DNA from: Udeniomyces pyricola
Lineage: Eukaryota > Basidiomycota > Tremellomycetes > Cystofilobasidiales > Mrakiaceae
Reading direction: 5' to 3'
Assembly: GCA_039545295.1 (NCBI GenBank)
Contig: BCIK01000018.1
Span: 62,001-126,000, forward strand
Length of the DNA: 64,000 nt
The notes below the pieces were generated by a model. The model did no database searches, had not been told where the DNA came from, and saw nothing but the letters and a program-made list of their open reading frames with translations. A program made the position numbers and the translations under genes. The first letter of the stretch is position 1; every line of letters starts with the position of its first letter. Below, piece by piece: positions 47,978 to 59,900 of the stretch.

Positions 47978-50263
47978 ATGCTTCCTCAACCTTTAACGCT
48001 CCTAATCCTCGCCTCAATACCCTACCTGAGCTCGGCTCAACGCCCTCGTCCGACAGGCGTTTTTCGCGTTCCAATAGCCAAGAGTCCACCCGTCATGCAT
48101 GCCTTAGCAGCAGCCGATGACCCTAACAATGCTGCATCCCCTCCGTCCCCTTCACCAACTTCTGGATTGACCCTTCCGTCTGTCTTGCCTGACTGCATTC
48201 CAAATACCTATACGGCCAACGACATGAACGCCCTCTTGGCGTCTAGAGGCCCAAATTTTGTTCTATCACTGTGTCCCTCCACCCGATACTCACTCGAAAC
48301 CACGATCATGATGACTGCGGCTGGGCAAGAGATTAGCACGATGGGGTATCCGGACGGATCTGAGAGAGCCATGCTCGTCGTCGAAGGGTCAACAGATCTG
48401 AAGGAGGGTATGACGACGGCAATTCATGGGGTTGGCTTGCAGGGTGTGAAGGTTCGGAACATACAAAGTTGGTAGACGGATGTCTCGATTTCTGCTCACA
48501 ACCAGCGTCATGCCGTCCGTTGAGAGGGACATGTCATGAGGTACTAAAGAAGCTGATGGTTGCGACTTTCTCTCGGCATCTGCTACACTTGTTAGTTGAC
48601 GGCAACCGAGGACCATCAGATCTTTATACTGGAGGAGGTCTGCTAGAGCTTGGAGGCACGGGAGGAGACCTTGTGAGTTTGTGTGGCAAGCGTCTTGCTC
48701 TTCTGTGTGTTTCTGTTTGACAGGCAGGCAATGTACTAAATATCGTGTGACTGCTCGATGTTGGTTTCGAAAACGTAGTTGGTTGATCATGTGCGCTCAT
48801 TCGATCCTCGCGGCTGGTCATGCCTTCACGTGGCGGAAGGGTAAGCAATCATGGCCGTATGCCTCGTATTGTTCGACCCTTGACATGAGGCTTTACTGAC
48901 ATGTGTGCTTTTAAATTTTCATCAATGACCGTCTCGCTGAATCATAGCGCCCTCGACTGTACCAATGCTACCATCACCAACAACGATATCGGACCCTGTG
49001 GTCACGACGCTCCATATGGTGCCTGGGCCGATGGCATTTCGATCTCGTGTAAGAACAGCCTGGTCGAGAACAATGATATCATCGATCCGACCGACGGTGG
49101 TATTGTCGTCTTTGGCTCTCCAGGATCAAGAGTCAGGAACAACAGGATCTCAGTTCGAAATGTAGGCTCATCTCACCATGATCGTTCAGAAACCTACCCG
49201 TGCTGAATCAGCATCACGGCAGACGGCTCACAGCATGGCACCTCTTTTACCTTCCTCATTTTTCCATCCTTTATGCCTTCTAGTCCACCGCGCTTGGTGG
49301 TATTAACCTCGTCGATTTCGACCCTTGGTCGGGCTGGTACAACCAGACGGTCATTGAGGGCAATGAAATCATTGGCGGTTATGCCACGTCGTTTGGAAAC
49401 GAGACCAATGGACCCAATGAGAAACAAGCTATGATCAAGTAAGCGGAATATCTTCTCCCCTTGTTAATCCTTGACCCGTGCCGTTCTTCCGACCGTGCAT
49501 TGCTTTTCCCGGTTACTCATCGCGTCCTTTCATTATCATGTTTACCTTGTCAGGATTGGGATCGGAATCGGTCCTCGTGTCTGGTTTGGACCAGGAGCTG
49601 CAGAGCTTCTCATGGCTGACGGAGGACCCGACGGCTCGTGGATTCAGAATAATACGTTCTCTGGTGCGATGGGATGGGCTATTGCCATGGGTAACGCGAA
49701 AAGCTTTGTCGTCAGGAACAACGTAAGCCTTCCCTTCTTTACATTTGCCGCCAGGCAGACGCGTACAGGTGCACAGGATAGACATCGACTTACATTCCAT
49801 TGCCTCACTCGCTTACCAGATCCTCGTTGACAACTCGACTTTCATTGGCACTCGTTCCGTCAACTGCACGCATGGTCTCGCTGAGCAAGATGAAATCACT
49901 CTGGGCGCTCCCTTTCTCGTTCAGACCAACACCACCTCTGACGTTCGACTTCAATCCGAATTCAGTGCTGGGACCGTCATCTTTCTCCCATGCCTGAGTC
50001 CCCCGACCACCTCCGACTTTGATTGGCCTTATGGAACACCGCCCGCCTCTATCGACTATCCATCTTCTCCAGTCGTCAACTCGCCTCCCCCTTCATCCAT
50101 GACACATTCTCGCACCGGCTCATCTTCCTCTTCCCCCTTGCCCAAGTCATCTTCGGCCAACGATAAAAACACGACGAGCAATTCTTTTTTATCGAGCCCG
50201 GTCTCGGTGGGGTTTGGGATGTTCTCTTCTTTCCTGGCCATGGCGATCAGTTTTTGCTTGTAG
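47978..50263 (+). CDS. Secreted right-handed beta-helix protein, probably GPI-anchored
   Basis: Predicted extracellular or cell-wall protein with a pectate-lyase-like right-handed beta-helix. Such folds often act on acidic polysaccharides; the substrate is unknown. The signal peptide is MLPQPLTLLILASIPYLSSA. Helix rungs show the usual Asn/Ile/Val pattern over several exons: IHGVGLQGVKVRNIQ, DHVRSFDPRGWSC, CTNATITNNDIGPCG, SLVENNDIIDPTDGGIVVFG, RVRNNRIS, NQTVIEGNEIIGGY, SWIQNNTFSGAMGWAIAMG and FVVRNNILVDNSTFIG. Several N-x-S/T sites fit N-glycosylation. The C-terminus is a Ser/Pro/Thr-rich stalk followed by a hydrophobic tail (VGFGMFSSFLAMAISFCL), a typical GPI signal. The exon joins around 48660-48790 are uncertain. 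Confidence 0.82.
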
Positions 50264-51294
50264 CAGATTGAGCTGGTTGGAACCTTGCCTGACCCTCTCT
50301 GTCATCCCCTCCGAGACCTACACCGTCAATCGTTATATTTCTTATCTCCGATACATCCCTTTGCTGCATGTACACTCAACCACCATCAACGTTCTTCCCC
50401 TGTCCAAGCATCGTCAACCTCTGCATGCATCCATCATAAACCATTGTTTGCACGTCCTCCACCAGTAGTAGTCTATTAGATTTGTGTCTCCTTATAGCTA
50501 TAGACGCCTCGTTCTATATACATCTATACGCCCTAGTACAGCCTGTACCATTTGGCATTGTTTGATTTCGTTTCAGCATACATTCGCTTGCACATTGCCC
50601 CTGCATCCTGCCCTATTTACTTCTGCACCCATTTGTACTTTTGATAGACATGGATATCTCTCGGTGGGATGGATGGTGCTTTTGTCGTCATCTTTTCTAA
50701 CCGCAAGCCAATATGATCAAAGCGATTGTGCGTCAGCCAAGAGAAGTCGGGCTTCATGATTGATAGGCACGTGTCATGCGAATCGATTGGAATCGTTCCG
50801 CGAGAAGTCAACCGGACAGAATTGGAGTATCGGTGGCTTGATTCACGAAGGGTGCATGCTGGGACTTGAAGGAAGGGTAGCGAAAAGAGGATGTGACCCG
50901 ACCACCGACATCTGAGGTAGAAGGCCGAACGTCTCGGAGGAGTCAGCTAGTAGATGTTAGAATAGCACATAAGCAGAAGAACGGTCAGAAGAAAGGAGCG
51001 GGAACGACAAGGAATGGGAACCTGCTGACAGTCTGCGCCCCTAACTAACGCTTTATTTATTGTATGAGCCTCCCCCCTCCGTCATTGCCTCGTTGAATCC
51101 ACCCCTCGTGCCTTGCGAGATCCCGTTCCTGACCTATGAAAAGGTTCTCTGAGTCCTCATTGGTGCCCCGAGAGCGGGTCGACATTCGAGATTGGGTCGG
51201 GCATGGCGGAAGGGAAGGCAAAGTGTACATCATACACGTCTAGACATACTTACGCTACACTTTTTGGCTCATTGCTGTCTTCCAGATCATTAGG

Positions 51295-51648
51295 ATGACA
51301 TCTGTCCTCCCCCCTCACGTGGCTATTCGGTTTGTGGACCATCTCAACTCTCGCGGCATCGATATAGACGCCGTAGCATGGCGAATGTCTGCCTGTATTT
51401 CAATTCGATCGCCCTTCCAACCTGTCTGCCCCGAGCGGGTTGTACAACTATATAAGTAGGTCCCAGAGATACATCGCAGCACATTTGAGGAGTACGTGTT
51501 GAAGACATTTGAGCAGGAGTCGTCTACGACGAAGCCTGTCTTTACAAGGCAAGAGGTCAGGGTGGCATTCAGGACTCACGGAGTGGACGAGGGTGCGATT
51601 GAGAGAATGTGCGGCAGCGAACGAGTGGTTGCTGGCGAGGGAGATTAA
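51295..51648 (+). pseudogene. Candidate small gene with one in-frame stop
   Basis: One frame reads 54 codons from an ATG at 51295 (including HVAIRFVDHLNSRGIDIDA), meets TAG at 51457-51459, and then continues 62 codons (TFEEYVLKTFEQESS, VFTRQEVRVAFRTHG) to TAA at 51646-51648. Both halves look like soluble helical protein, with ordinary codon use and no low complexity. Bases 51456-51479 would form a GTAGG...CGCAG intron of 24 nt that preserves the frame, but this is shorter than known fungal introns. It could be a decayed gene, a sequence error, or chance. A possible acceptor (TCTTCCAG) lies directly upstream at 51277-51284, so an earlier exon may exist. I do not recognise the protein. Confidence 0.35.
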
Positions 51649-52310
51649 ATGGCATTGCGTCTTGGATTTCGAAAGCTAATCACAATGAACGCTTGAAACG
51701 AGACCATGTCACATGCAACGTTGAAGGGGGTCGCGTCGGCCAAGCGTCGGCTATGTTGCAAGTCTCTTCAGCAGATGTGGATCAACAAGTATTGCAGGGT
51801 CGATATCTGAGGATACATGCCTAGCCCTTGATCGGTGGTGGGTAAATCATGCCACCTGGACCATGGTTGCTACTACAACATGATACATACTCAGGACCAC
51901 GAAAGCCGGAGATGACTCAGGAGTGTGCGCACGTTGCAGTGATATTGCAAAGGACCGGGGCGATCACGAGGAGAGGAATAGGGACCATGACCTGCCACCC
52001 GACACCAAGCACCAAGCACCAAGCACGATGTGAAAACAACTTGANGCTGAGCGTCATGAGGAAAGTGAGCGAGAAAAAATAAAAATCAGCGGGGGCGGAG
52101 GAAGTGGGCCGTCGGTGCAGAGAACGAGCGGGATGAACGGGCGGGAACGTGGCCCTGGTCAACACTTTGTTTACTTGTAGTCTTTGAGTATGATTCTTCC
52201 CTCTGCCTTCGTTTCCTCAGTGCATCCATCCCTCGTGCCTGGCCATCCCCCCATCTATGTCGATGTCCTTTAAGTCCTTCGGGTCCATCTCGTGTCCAAC
52301 GTCCACCTGT

Positions 52311-52349
52311 CACTTCCACCTGTCACTTCCACCTGTCACTTCCACCTGT
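52311..52349. repeat. 13-bp tandem repeat, three perfect copies
   Basis: The unit CACTTCCACCTGT is repeated three times without change, with a partial copy before it. Confidence 0.9.
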
Positions 52350-53484
52350 CTCTCCTCCCGTCTCTGCTCGTCCAACAGCTCTTTTGCCTGCCTGCCCCGC
52401 ATCCCCGTCCAGCCAGATCGACACCATGCCGTCATCATCATCATCATCATCAGTCTGATGTTCCTTCCTCTTCCCACGTCAGACCCGCCTATGGCAGTCA
52501 CAGTCTCGTCCTGAGCGACCTGTGGCTGGTTCTGGATCGGGGCTCATGTTCGGCTCTTGTTTCTGGCCTGAGCAAGTCGGTTGTCGCGCTTCCAATGCCG
52601 TTGGACTCCACTCCCCCACATTCGACACAGACAGTTCCGTCCGTATCCGTCCGTATCCGTTCGTATCTGTCCCTATCCACGCTTGACCGGGTGGGAGGAA
52701 TGGCTTGTATGCACAGCGACCGAGCGACGCCCTGCATCGGATAGAGAGCCGCCCAGCGACAGTGCATGTGATGGACTCGGTGGGGTCGGGCGACAGAGGC
52801 GACGGACCGAGAGGATAGATATGAGCTGGTATGGTCGAAATGCCGCACATCGAGTCGGTAAATGGGTTAGGCGGAGAGGATGGAGAGGAACCATCTGGCT
52901 GTCAAAACAGTCAAGGTGTAGAACGAGGAGGCGACATCCCACGTAAGCACAGGCAGTCCAACGTCCAAACCTCTCTTGTCATGCTTGACTCCCCAGAAAA
53001 CACCCCTACAGTGCGACTGGAAACTGACGGCGCGTCGACATGCCCCACAGGACGTCCATCGGTCTGTCGCCCACATCGAACAACAGTTGCTCGGTCGTGT
53101 AGTACTACGTACACTTCAGTGACGGGGCGTAACACGGTCCACCGAAACTCGTCAGTCCCTCCCCCTTCTTCTCGTCAGCTGCCGCTACGTAGCACTCTGC
53201 ACCCTGCACCCTGCACCCTGGTCGTGATGATGATGATGATGATGATGTGGTGAAGCAGAGCGGAGGCACAGAGGACGGGGTTCGGAAGGCCCGGGTGCAG
53301 CACGCCGCATCAGCGCGCCAGCGCCATGTGCTCGGTCCCCCGCCGTCGTCCGACCGGCCCCGCCCCCCCTCGGCTCCTTCCCCGCCATTCTTTTTGTCCT
53401 CGTCCATTGTGCCTCATGGTCATGTTGGGGATGGAGCTAGGACATCGTTGGATGTACTCTAGGTACCCTGATCCTCTACCATCC

Positions 53485-53602
53485 GTCCGGCTTCGGCTGG
53501 ACACACATAAAATTGGAACAATACAGAGAAGATTAGCATTGCCCCTGCACAAGGATGACACGCTCGTACAGATTGGATGGCCTTCGGGTCACATTATTTT
53601 TT
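53485..53602 (+). ncRNA. snR6: U6 spliceosomal snRNA
   Basis: U6 forms the catalytic core of the spliceosome. The invariant parts are present in order: AATTGGAACAATACAGAGAA with the ACAGAGA box (53524-53530), then ATTAGC with the AGC triad (53533-53537), then the internal stem-loop region CCCCTGCACAAGGATGACACGC. The 5' end forms a hairpin GTCCGG-CTTCGG-CTGGAC (53485-53502). The 3' part has an extra hairpin TGGCC-TTCG-GGTCA (about 53579-53592), and a T-run at 53597-53602 fits RNA polymerase III termination. No intron interrupts the core. The precise 5' end and promoter are not evident, and no TATA box is obvious upstream. Confidence 0.93.
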
Positions 53603-53620
53603 GTGTTTTCGAGGCTGACT

Positions 53621-53756
53621 GCTCTGCTGACTGACGAGCTGGCTGACCGCTCTGCTGACTGACGAGCTGGCTGACCGCTCTGCTGACTGACGAGCTGGCT
53701 GACCGCTCTGCTGACTGACGAGCTGGCTGACCGCTCTGCTGCTGACGAGCTGACTG
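53621..53756. repeat. 28-bp tandem array next to U6
   Basis: Four identical 28-base units (starting GCTCTGCTGACTGACGAGCT) occupy 53621-53732, followed by a shortened fifth unit. The array starts ten bases after the U6 downstream sequence. On the minus strand it translates as a Ser/Val/Gln repeat, which is an artefact. Confidence 0.92.
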
Positions 53757-53791
53757 CAGCAGGACACGCAGAACAGGACGCAGAAGAGAGA

Positions 53792-53856
53792 CACAAGGAT
53801 GACACGCTCGTACAGATTGGATGGCCTTCGGGTCACATTATTTTTTTGTGTTTTCG
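53792..53856 (+). pseudogene. Duplicated 3' end of the U6 gene
   Basis: These 65 bases repeat 53548-53611 exactly, apart from one extra T in the T-run. They run from CACAAGGATGACACGC through the 3' hairpin to GTGTTTTCG. The ACAGAGA box and 5' half are absent, so no functional U6 can be made. A second, degenerate set of the 28-bp repeat follows (53857-53946). Confidence 0.93.
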
Positions 53857-54370
53857 CTGCTGATGGGCTTGGCTGACGGCTCTGCTGACTGACGAGCTGG
53901 CTGACGGCTCGGCTGACGAGCTGACTGACGGCTCTACTGACGAGCTTTTCCGCCATTCCAAGTTCCACGTTAAGCGTCGAGCGCGTGAGCGGACAGCTCG
54001 TCAAGCAACGCGGTTTGCGACGGCGACGTCTGATTCAACAGTTGCGCCTCCTCACTGTCCTTTGATGACTCCTTCGTATTCATGTGCAAGGGTTAACGCA
54101 AGACTGTGATATTTTAATTGAGTCTGTGTAATTGCTATTTGCAAACTACCACCACAAACTCCTCTTCTGCTTGCAGTCGAGGGAATATTTGCCCATACCG
54201 TGAGAGCGGTTTCGCTTTTTGTCGACGATCCGCTGGCCCGGTCATATATATATAACACCTGATTCGGCCGGCTGTACGTACGTTGCAGAAGTGCCCCTCA
54301 TATATATGGTTTGGGCAACCTCTAGCAATGTCTGCACATCCGTTTTGCCCAACCAAGATTGAGTTAACCC

Positions 54371-54405
<35 letters not shown>

Positions 54406-54708
54406 CAATAGGAAATCTCGTTTGGGAGTCCGATTGTTACAAGACTTCGAGCGCGACGACTTGCATGTACTCTCGGCGTGATCCTTTCAGAAAAATCATA
54501 CAATTGATCGGGGGGTCCTGATGGGCAAGTCGGAAAGGACAGGCGCGACCGACCGACCAAACGAGGGGGGTGATGGGTGGATTGAAGAAACGAGAAAGTG
54601 CAAATAGAGAGATACACAAAGAAAAGAAAAGAAGAAGAATAAAAGATGAAAAAAGAGAAAGAGAAAAGGGGGAAGAAACGGAACGACATAAAAGAGCCCA
54701 GACATAGA
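53857..54708. other. Intergenic region after the U6 duplication
   Basis: Degenerate 28-bp repeat units (to about 53946), short AT tracts (TATATATATA at 54244-54254) and a 31-base T-run at 54375-54405, then the 3' flank of SYF2. No gene is seen. Confidence 0.5.
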
Positions 54709-56449
54709 TTAGAGGGCGGTTCCTCGTTCGAAGTTGGCCCTGCAAGTCAAAGAAGGAAAACAACGAATAACAAGAGATGCATCAGCTTGGTAGACGATGG
54801 ATACCCAGTCATACGACGAGGATGCGTACCTGATCTCCTTGGTGTACCGGTCGTAGTACCGGGTGATCTTCTTGTTGAAGACCTTGTTGGCGTCGTTGAT
54901 GTATGTAACGTCGCCCTCGTCGTCGTCCGCGCGCTTTCGAGAGTGTTTTGAGCGGGCTTCGAGTCTGCGATGGGAAAGTAAGCGAGTCAAAGAAAGCAAC
55001 AAAGGGTGAGATAGGCGTTCGAAGGAAAGGGGGGGGGGGGCGTGTGATGAGCACGAGAGGGGAAAAACGCCAACAGGCAAGGATGACAAGGCAAAGAGAG
55101 AGAGAAACGCACTCGAGGTTGAGTTTGCCAACGACATTGTCGATAGCGTCCTCACTTGGCTTCTCCGTGCCGTACTGCAAGCTGTTGGCGTCTCGGTAAA
55201 GGTCATCGCTCGTCATGGGCTTGATGCGAGCGAGCTGCTTCTGCTGAGCTGAGGACGAGGCGGCCGCGGACGTGAGGGTACCGGCGGGAAGGTTGAGGGC
55301 GAGCTCTTTTTGACGGTTGTAAGTTTGAAGATCGGGTTTGATGCTGTTGGTTGCCTTTGAGTGAGTGGCATGGGCCGAGTGCGATGCGTCTGAGGAGTCA
55401 AAGAGAAAGGAGGATTCAGATTGATTAGGTATTGAAACCCCAAGGAACTCTCCCCCTTCTCTTCCCCCCCCCCCTTCCACTCCCTGCCCCCAAAAAAGGA
55501 GAGCCGAACGTACCGACGAAACCATGGTTAACGCCTGCCTCCTTCTCCTTAAGCTTCTTGTCCCACCTCTCCGAATCCTCAATGGTGTACTCCCAATTTC
55601 GGCTTCGCTCGAGGTCGTCTCCTCGCTCGGCGGCGTCGGCCTTTTCGCGCAATTGCTCGGCGAGCTTCCGCTTCTTTTCAAGGTTGGCGAGCTCTTTGGC
55701 CGACGTGGCTCGCTTTTGATGGTCTGAAATGAGATCCCGTCGGTTGGCGGCGGACGAGGCGTTCTGGTACGGCGAAGCAAGGAAGGGGGCGAACGCGACG
55801 ACAAAGGTTAGCACACATGAACCGCGATGTTGAAACCGCTGGGGTCATGCCTGATGGTCTCAAGGATAGATCGACCGACTGAATGGATCCTCTTATCAGA
55901 CTGAACCAAAAGGGTGATCAAACAACGTACCATCTTGATCCTGAGCTCCTTGAGCTTAGCTTGTCGCTCCTCCATCGTTGGCCGTCTGTCCCCTCCTGGT
56001 GCCCCTACCGGGACAGGAACCTCTTCTGACTCCTCCTGGGCGACTTGCCTCGCCTTTCCCTTGCCCTTATCCTGGACCTTGGTCTTTTGCTCAGACTGGC
56101 CGTCCTCATGCTCCTCATCATGCACTCGGATACCGCCCCTCATGTCACCCTCACCCTCGATGGCGTCGACGACGTGTTGGCCAATCTCTTCGGCTTGATG
56201 GATAAGTTCCTTGGCTGTGGGCACCTCGACGTCGACCATGGCCTCGACGGCTTCCTCTACATGGTGAACGACCGATTCGACGGCATGGGTTGCAGCAGAG
56301 ACGAGGTTGTCGACGATGCTTGGGGCGGCCGGAGAGGAGTCGTCGGTGTCGGGGGTGGGATGAGGCTTCTTGTTGCGAGAGGAGACGCGCTTTGGAGGGG
56401 CAGAGACGTTGGTGGAGGGCTGAGAAGCGTTGGTCTTGCGAGGGGGCAT
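54709..56449 (-). CDS. SYF2: SYF2, splicing factor of the NineTeen complex
   Basis: Component of the Prp19/NineTeen complex that acts with the activated spliceosome. The C-terminal half matches the family: RRDLISDHQKRATSAKELANLEKKRK, NWEYTIEDSERWDKKLKEKE, GFVDASHSAHATHSKA, SIKPDLQTYNRQKELA, MTSDDLYRDANSLQYGTEKPSEDAIDNVVGKL and finally DVTYINDANKVFNKKITRYYDRYTKEIRANFERGTAL, with TAA at 54709-54711. The N-terminal exon (56449-55930) is longer than usual, with an amphipathic acidic stretch (VVHHVEEAVEAMVDVEV) and a Lys-rich linker. The start MPPRKTN follows a clean upstream region. It is divergent from CDC27, with 467 bases between starts. Confidence 0.93.
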
Positions 56450-56916
56450 GGTTTGGGAGTCTATGGGATGGGTGTATGCTGGTTGGTGAATGAGTGTATG
56501 GATGTGTGGTGGGAGACTAGAGGTGAGCTGGAAGGTTGGTTCACTTTGGCTTCACTGCTTCGCGTCTATTGTAGTTTGAGCTTGATGGATGAGATATGAG
56601 CCAGCTTGATGGATGAGATCTATGTATGATATATGATGCGCACGATGAAGCAGCCAGTGTGGATGACAAGCGCAATAAGCCAGCTTAAAATAAGCGCAAT
56701 GAGCCAACTTGAGAACCCACGCGCGTCTGACGCGCTCGCGACAACATCGTACATCCGTTCCCTCCCCTTGGCTTTGCCTTGAGTTGCCTTGAGCCTTTCC
56801 CTTTCCCTTTCCCATTCTTCCGCCTTTTCCTTCCCACACACGCCACACTCTCCTCTTCCCTAAAGCCCTCGCTCACCTCATCCCAACGCCATCAGAGCGA
56901 GAGCGACGGAACCACC
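56450..56916. promoter_or_regulatory. Divergent promoter SYF2 / CDC27
   Basis: 467 bases. TGATGGATGAGAT is repeated twice (about 56583-56595 and 56608-56620), and GAGCCAGCTTGA/GCGCAATAAGCCAGCTTAA-type short repeats lie at 56597-56715. A CT-rich leader precedes the CDC27 ATG (ACCACCATGG). Confidence 0.45.
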
Positions 56917-59900
56917 ATGGATTCATCATCCATCACCCCCCCAAATACAGCCCTCCTCATCAGTCGACTCACCCATCTCTCCCTGCTCCACTCGACCTTG
57001 CTCCTCCCTCAGACCTCCCTCTTCCTCTCCGCCATCCTGCACTCCCTCCTGCTCCCGACACCCGATCCCACCGGTCGTCTTCTCTTTGCTTCAGCTCTCT
57101 TGACTACCGGCTCGCCCCATTCGGCGCTGCATCTCGCCAAGGATGCCGCCTTGCTCGAGGGGGACATGCGACTCGCGACCGTCGCAGCCCGCGCTTGCGA
57201 AGCCATCGGTCGAAACCGGGAAGGCAGGGACATTCTACAGCTCGCTAACAAGAAGCGTCAGGAGCGTATTCGTATCAGTGGAGGCGTCGACGAAGGTTGT
57301 GGTCAGTAACAACCCGTGGGCACCTCGATCCGGTATCTGACGCGCCAAAGTCTTGTTTGCTCACGCGACGCGAAACCCCCTCTTTCATTGTCATCCATGC
57401 ATCAGAACCCTTGATACCACCAATACCAACAGCAGCCGAGCATGAATCCGCAAGTCAATGTCTCATGGCTGATCTTGCCGTCAAAGGCAATGAACGCGAC
57501 GTGGCGGCGACGCATTACCTTGAAGCGTTGAGGTTGAACGCCTTCTGTTGGGAGGCTTTTGAGGGGCTTTGCCGTATCGGTCAGTATCACTCAAAACGTG
57601 GAAGCCACTGACAGACGTGATACGATTCGGTCACTACGTGAGCGAGTCAAGGTCGCGTGTGAATGAGGCGTTGGGTTCCTAATCTGCTGGCCGATATTTG
57701 CCCCTGTCCTTTCTCTTGTCCTCTTGCTATTCCCAGGTCACGACATACCCCCCCAATCCATTTTTCCCCCGCCTCTCTCCACAGCATCGTCCTCATTGAA
57801 CTTTGATTCTTATCCCCTCTACCGTTCCTCGAATCCTCTTGCGCCAAATCCTAATGGCAGCGCTGCCAACGGTCACGCGAGGAAGCATCTGCAAGAAACC
57901 AAAAGTCAACCGGCTGCGTCTGGAGCGGGCTTCTTCACGCCTGGAGGAGAGACTGGCCCCGGTGGACTGTTTGGAGGGCCAAGGAAGCAGTCAGTTATAT
58001 TATGGCTGAATCGTGCTCTGATGAACTGTCTCGAAAGTATGCGTGACTGATGAGCCTTTCACGATATTTGCTTTCCTTGGAACCACTTGTACCAGGTTCG
58101 TCGCTCGGTCCACTCATCAATCACCGCCTCGATTCGTACCGCCCACCATCTCCATCACGAACCTATCTCAAGTCGCCGGGTCTTCTTCAACTCCTGATAT
58201 GGCAGCCTCGACGCCAACCTATGCGGCGCCAAATCTAGAAGATGGCGTCGGAAAGCCACCCGCCATGAAACGACCGCGAGGCGGCCTTGGTCGGACGGCT
58301 ACACTGGCTGCTGCAACTGCGGCTGGAGCGGCAGGAGGATCAGACAAAGCGAGGAATGCTACTGGCCGGAATCTCTCGTTTGCTGGCGGCGTCAAGGGCA
58401 AGGGGCCGGCTGGCACGACGATGAGTAACGGTTCAAAAGAGACGCCCGTGAACGGGGTGACGTCTTCTGATGAAGGAGATGGTCCCACAGGAGTGAGGAG
58501 AAGTAGTCGACTAAGCAGCGTGACGGGCAGCCTTCCGAGACCTTCACGCGTAAGTGTTGCTTTGGAGCTATTTCTCACTCCTTGCATGTCAACCAATCCA
58601 AGCAAACCAGGCTGACGTATCTATGACACATGAAAAAATCTGACCAACATATCCAGATCCTTCCGAACCGAGACAAACGTCGTCCTCCCAATCCCCATAA
58701 ACCCCTTTCGAACAGTTCCTCGAGTTCTTCCAACCACCCCCTGAACGATATTGCTATGTCTCCACCCCCTCTTTTCCCTGCGCCACCTACCCTCTCATCC
58801 TTTCCTACCTCTTCCACCCTCTCCGATCTTGGTCTTGGCTCTCCACCTATTCAATCGACTCATCCTCATCCATTTCCCCCTTCCAGCTTTCACCCGCCAC
58901 CGCAAGCTATCTCGCTCCACCAAGACGAGCCTTCCTCATCAGAGCATGCTGCCGTCGATCGATGGATTCTCCATGTCCTTCGTATATGGGGTCGTGCAAC
59001 ACACCACATGTCTAGGTATGAGATGAAACAGGCGGTCACCGAATTCGACTGCTTGCCCAGGGAGGTCACGCGAGGGAACCCGAGGATTTGTGCGTTGGTA
59101 GGCAAGTGCTGGTTCGAGATGGTGGATTACGTCAAGGTAAGAGCGAAACCGAAACGAACGTCTTGATGCTACTTTTCTGCGTTTCACGTTGGAGGCTCGT
59201 CTTCGGGGATTGTCAGTCTGAACATTCTTGCTTTGCTTTACGCGTTCCCTTTTTTTTTTTTTTACTTGCTTTTTTCTTGTTGACCCAGGCGAAACGAGCG
59301 TTTCTCCAATCCCGTCTACTCGACCCCTTTACCCTCTACCACATGGACACATTCTCTACTCTCCTTTGGCACACCTCTTCGACCTTGCTTCTCTCGCTTC
59401 TCGCCCAAGAGCTCCTTGCGATCAGCCGTACGCGGCCCGAACCGTGGATCGCTCTCGGCAACGCCTTTTCTCTCGATCGAGAGCATGACGAAGCGATGAG
59501 GTGCTTCCGTCGCGCGGCCCAGGTCGCTACTGTCGATGGTGGCGGAGGATGTGCTTATGCTTGGACGTTGAGCGGGCATGAAGCGGTCAGCATGGAGGAG
59601 TTTGACCGAGCGATTGCGTTCTTTCAGACAGCGGTCAGGATCGATAGGAGGCATTTCAACGCTTGGTGAGACACATTGTCTTTTTTCTCCTTCTTTCTCC
59701 CTCTCTCTCTCTCTCTCTCTTTCTTCATGTATTGCTCCCTTTCCACTTTCCTCCTTTCTTTCTTTCTGGACGTTGGATGTGGCTATCGATTCGCCGGAAG
59801 AGTTTCTGACCCCAACTGACTTCTTGGTTTGGGTCTCAGGTACGGGCTTGGGACAGCGTACCTCTGCAAGAACAAGCTTCGTCATGCCGAGCATCATTTC

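Larger units (their letters stand above)
50264..53484. other. Gene-poor stretch (3.2 kb)
   Basis: Contains the 3' flank of the beta-helix gene, a candidate small broken gene (51295-51648), a 13-bp tandem repeat (52311-52349), a (CAT)n tract at 52434-52451, a (GAT)n tract at 53226-53248 and a single N at 52025. Open frames at 52292-53400 on both strands overlap these repeats and lack family signatures. Nothing else was recognised. Confidence 0.45.

Noticed and set aside
52292..53407. Frames of 100-150 codons on both strands
   Set aside because: Built on short tandem repeats (CACTTCCACCTGT, CAT/GAT runs), with competing frames of equal length and no protein signature.
53533..54004. Minus-strand open frames rich in SASSSVSRAV repeats
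   Set aside because: They are translations of the 28-bp tandem array and the duplicated U6 tail.
54375..54405. 31-base T-run downstream of SYF2, suggesting a retroposed poly-A tail
   Set aside because: No target-site duplication or cDNA-like sequence is next to it; simple homopolymers are frequent in this window.
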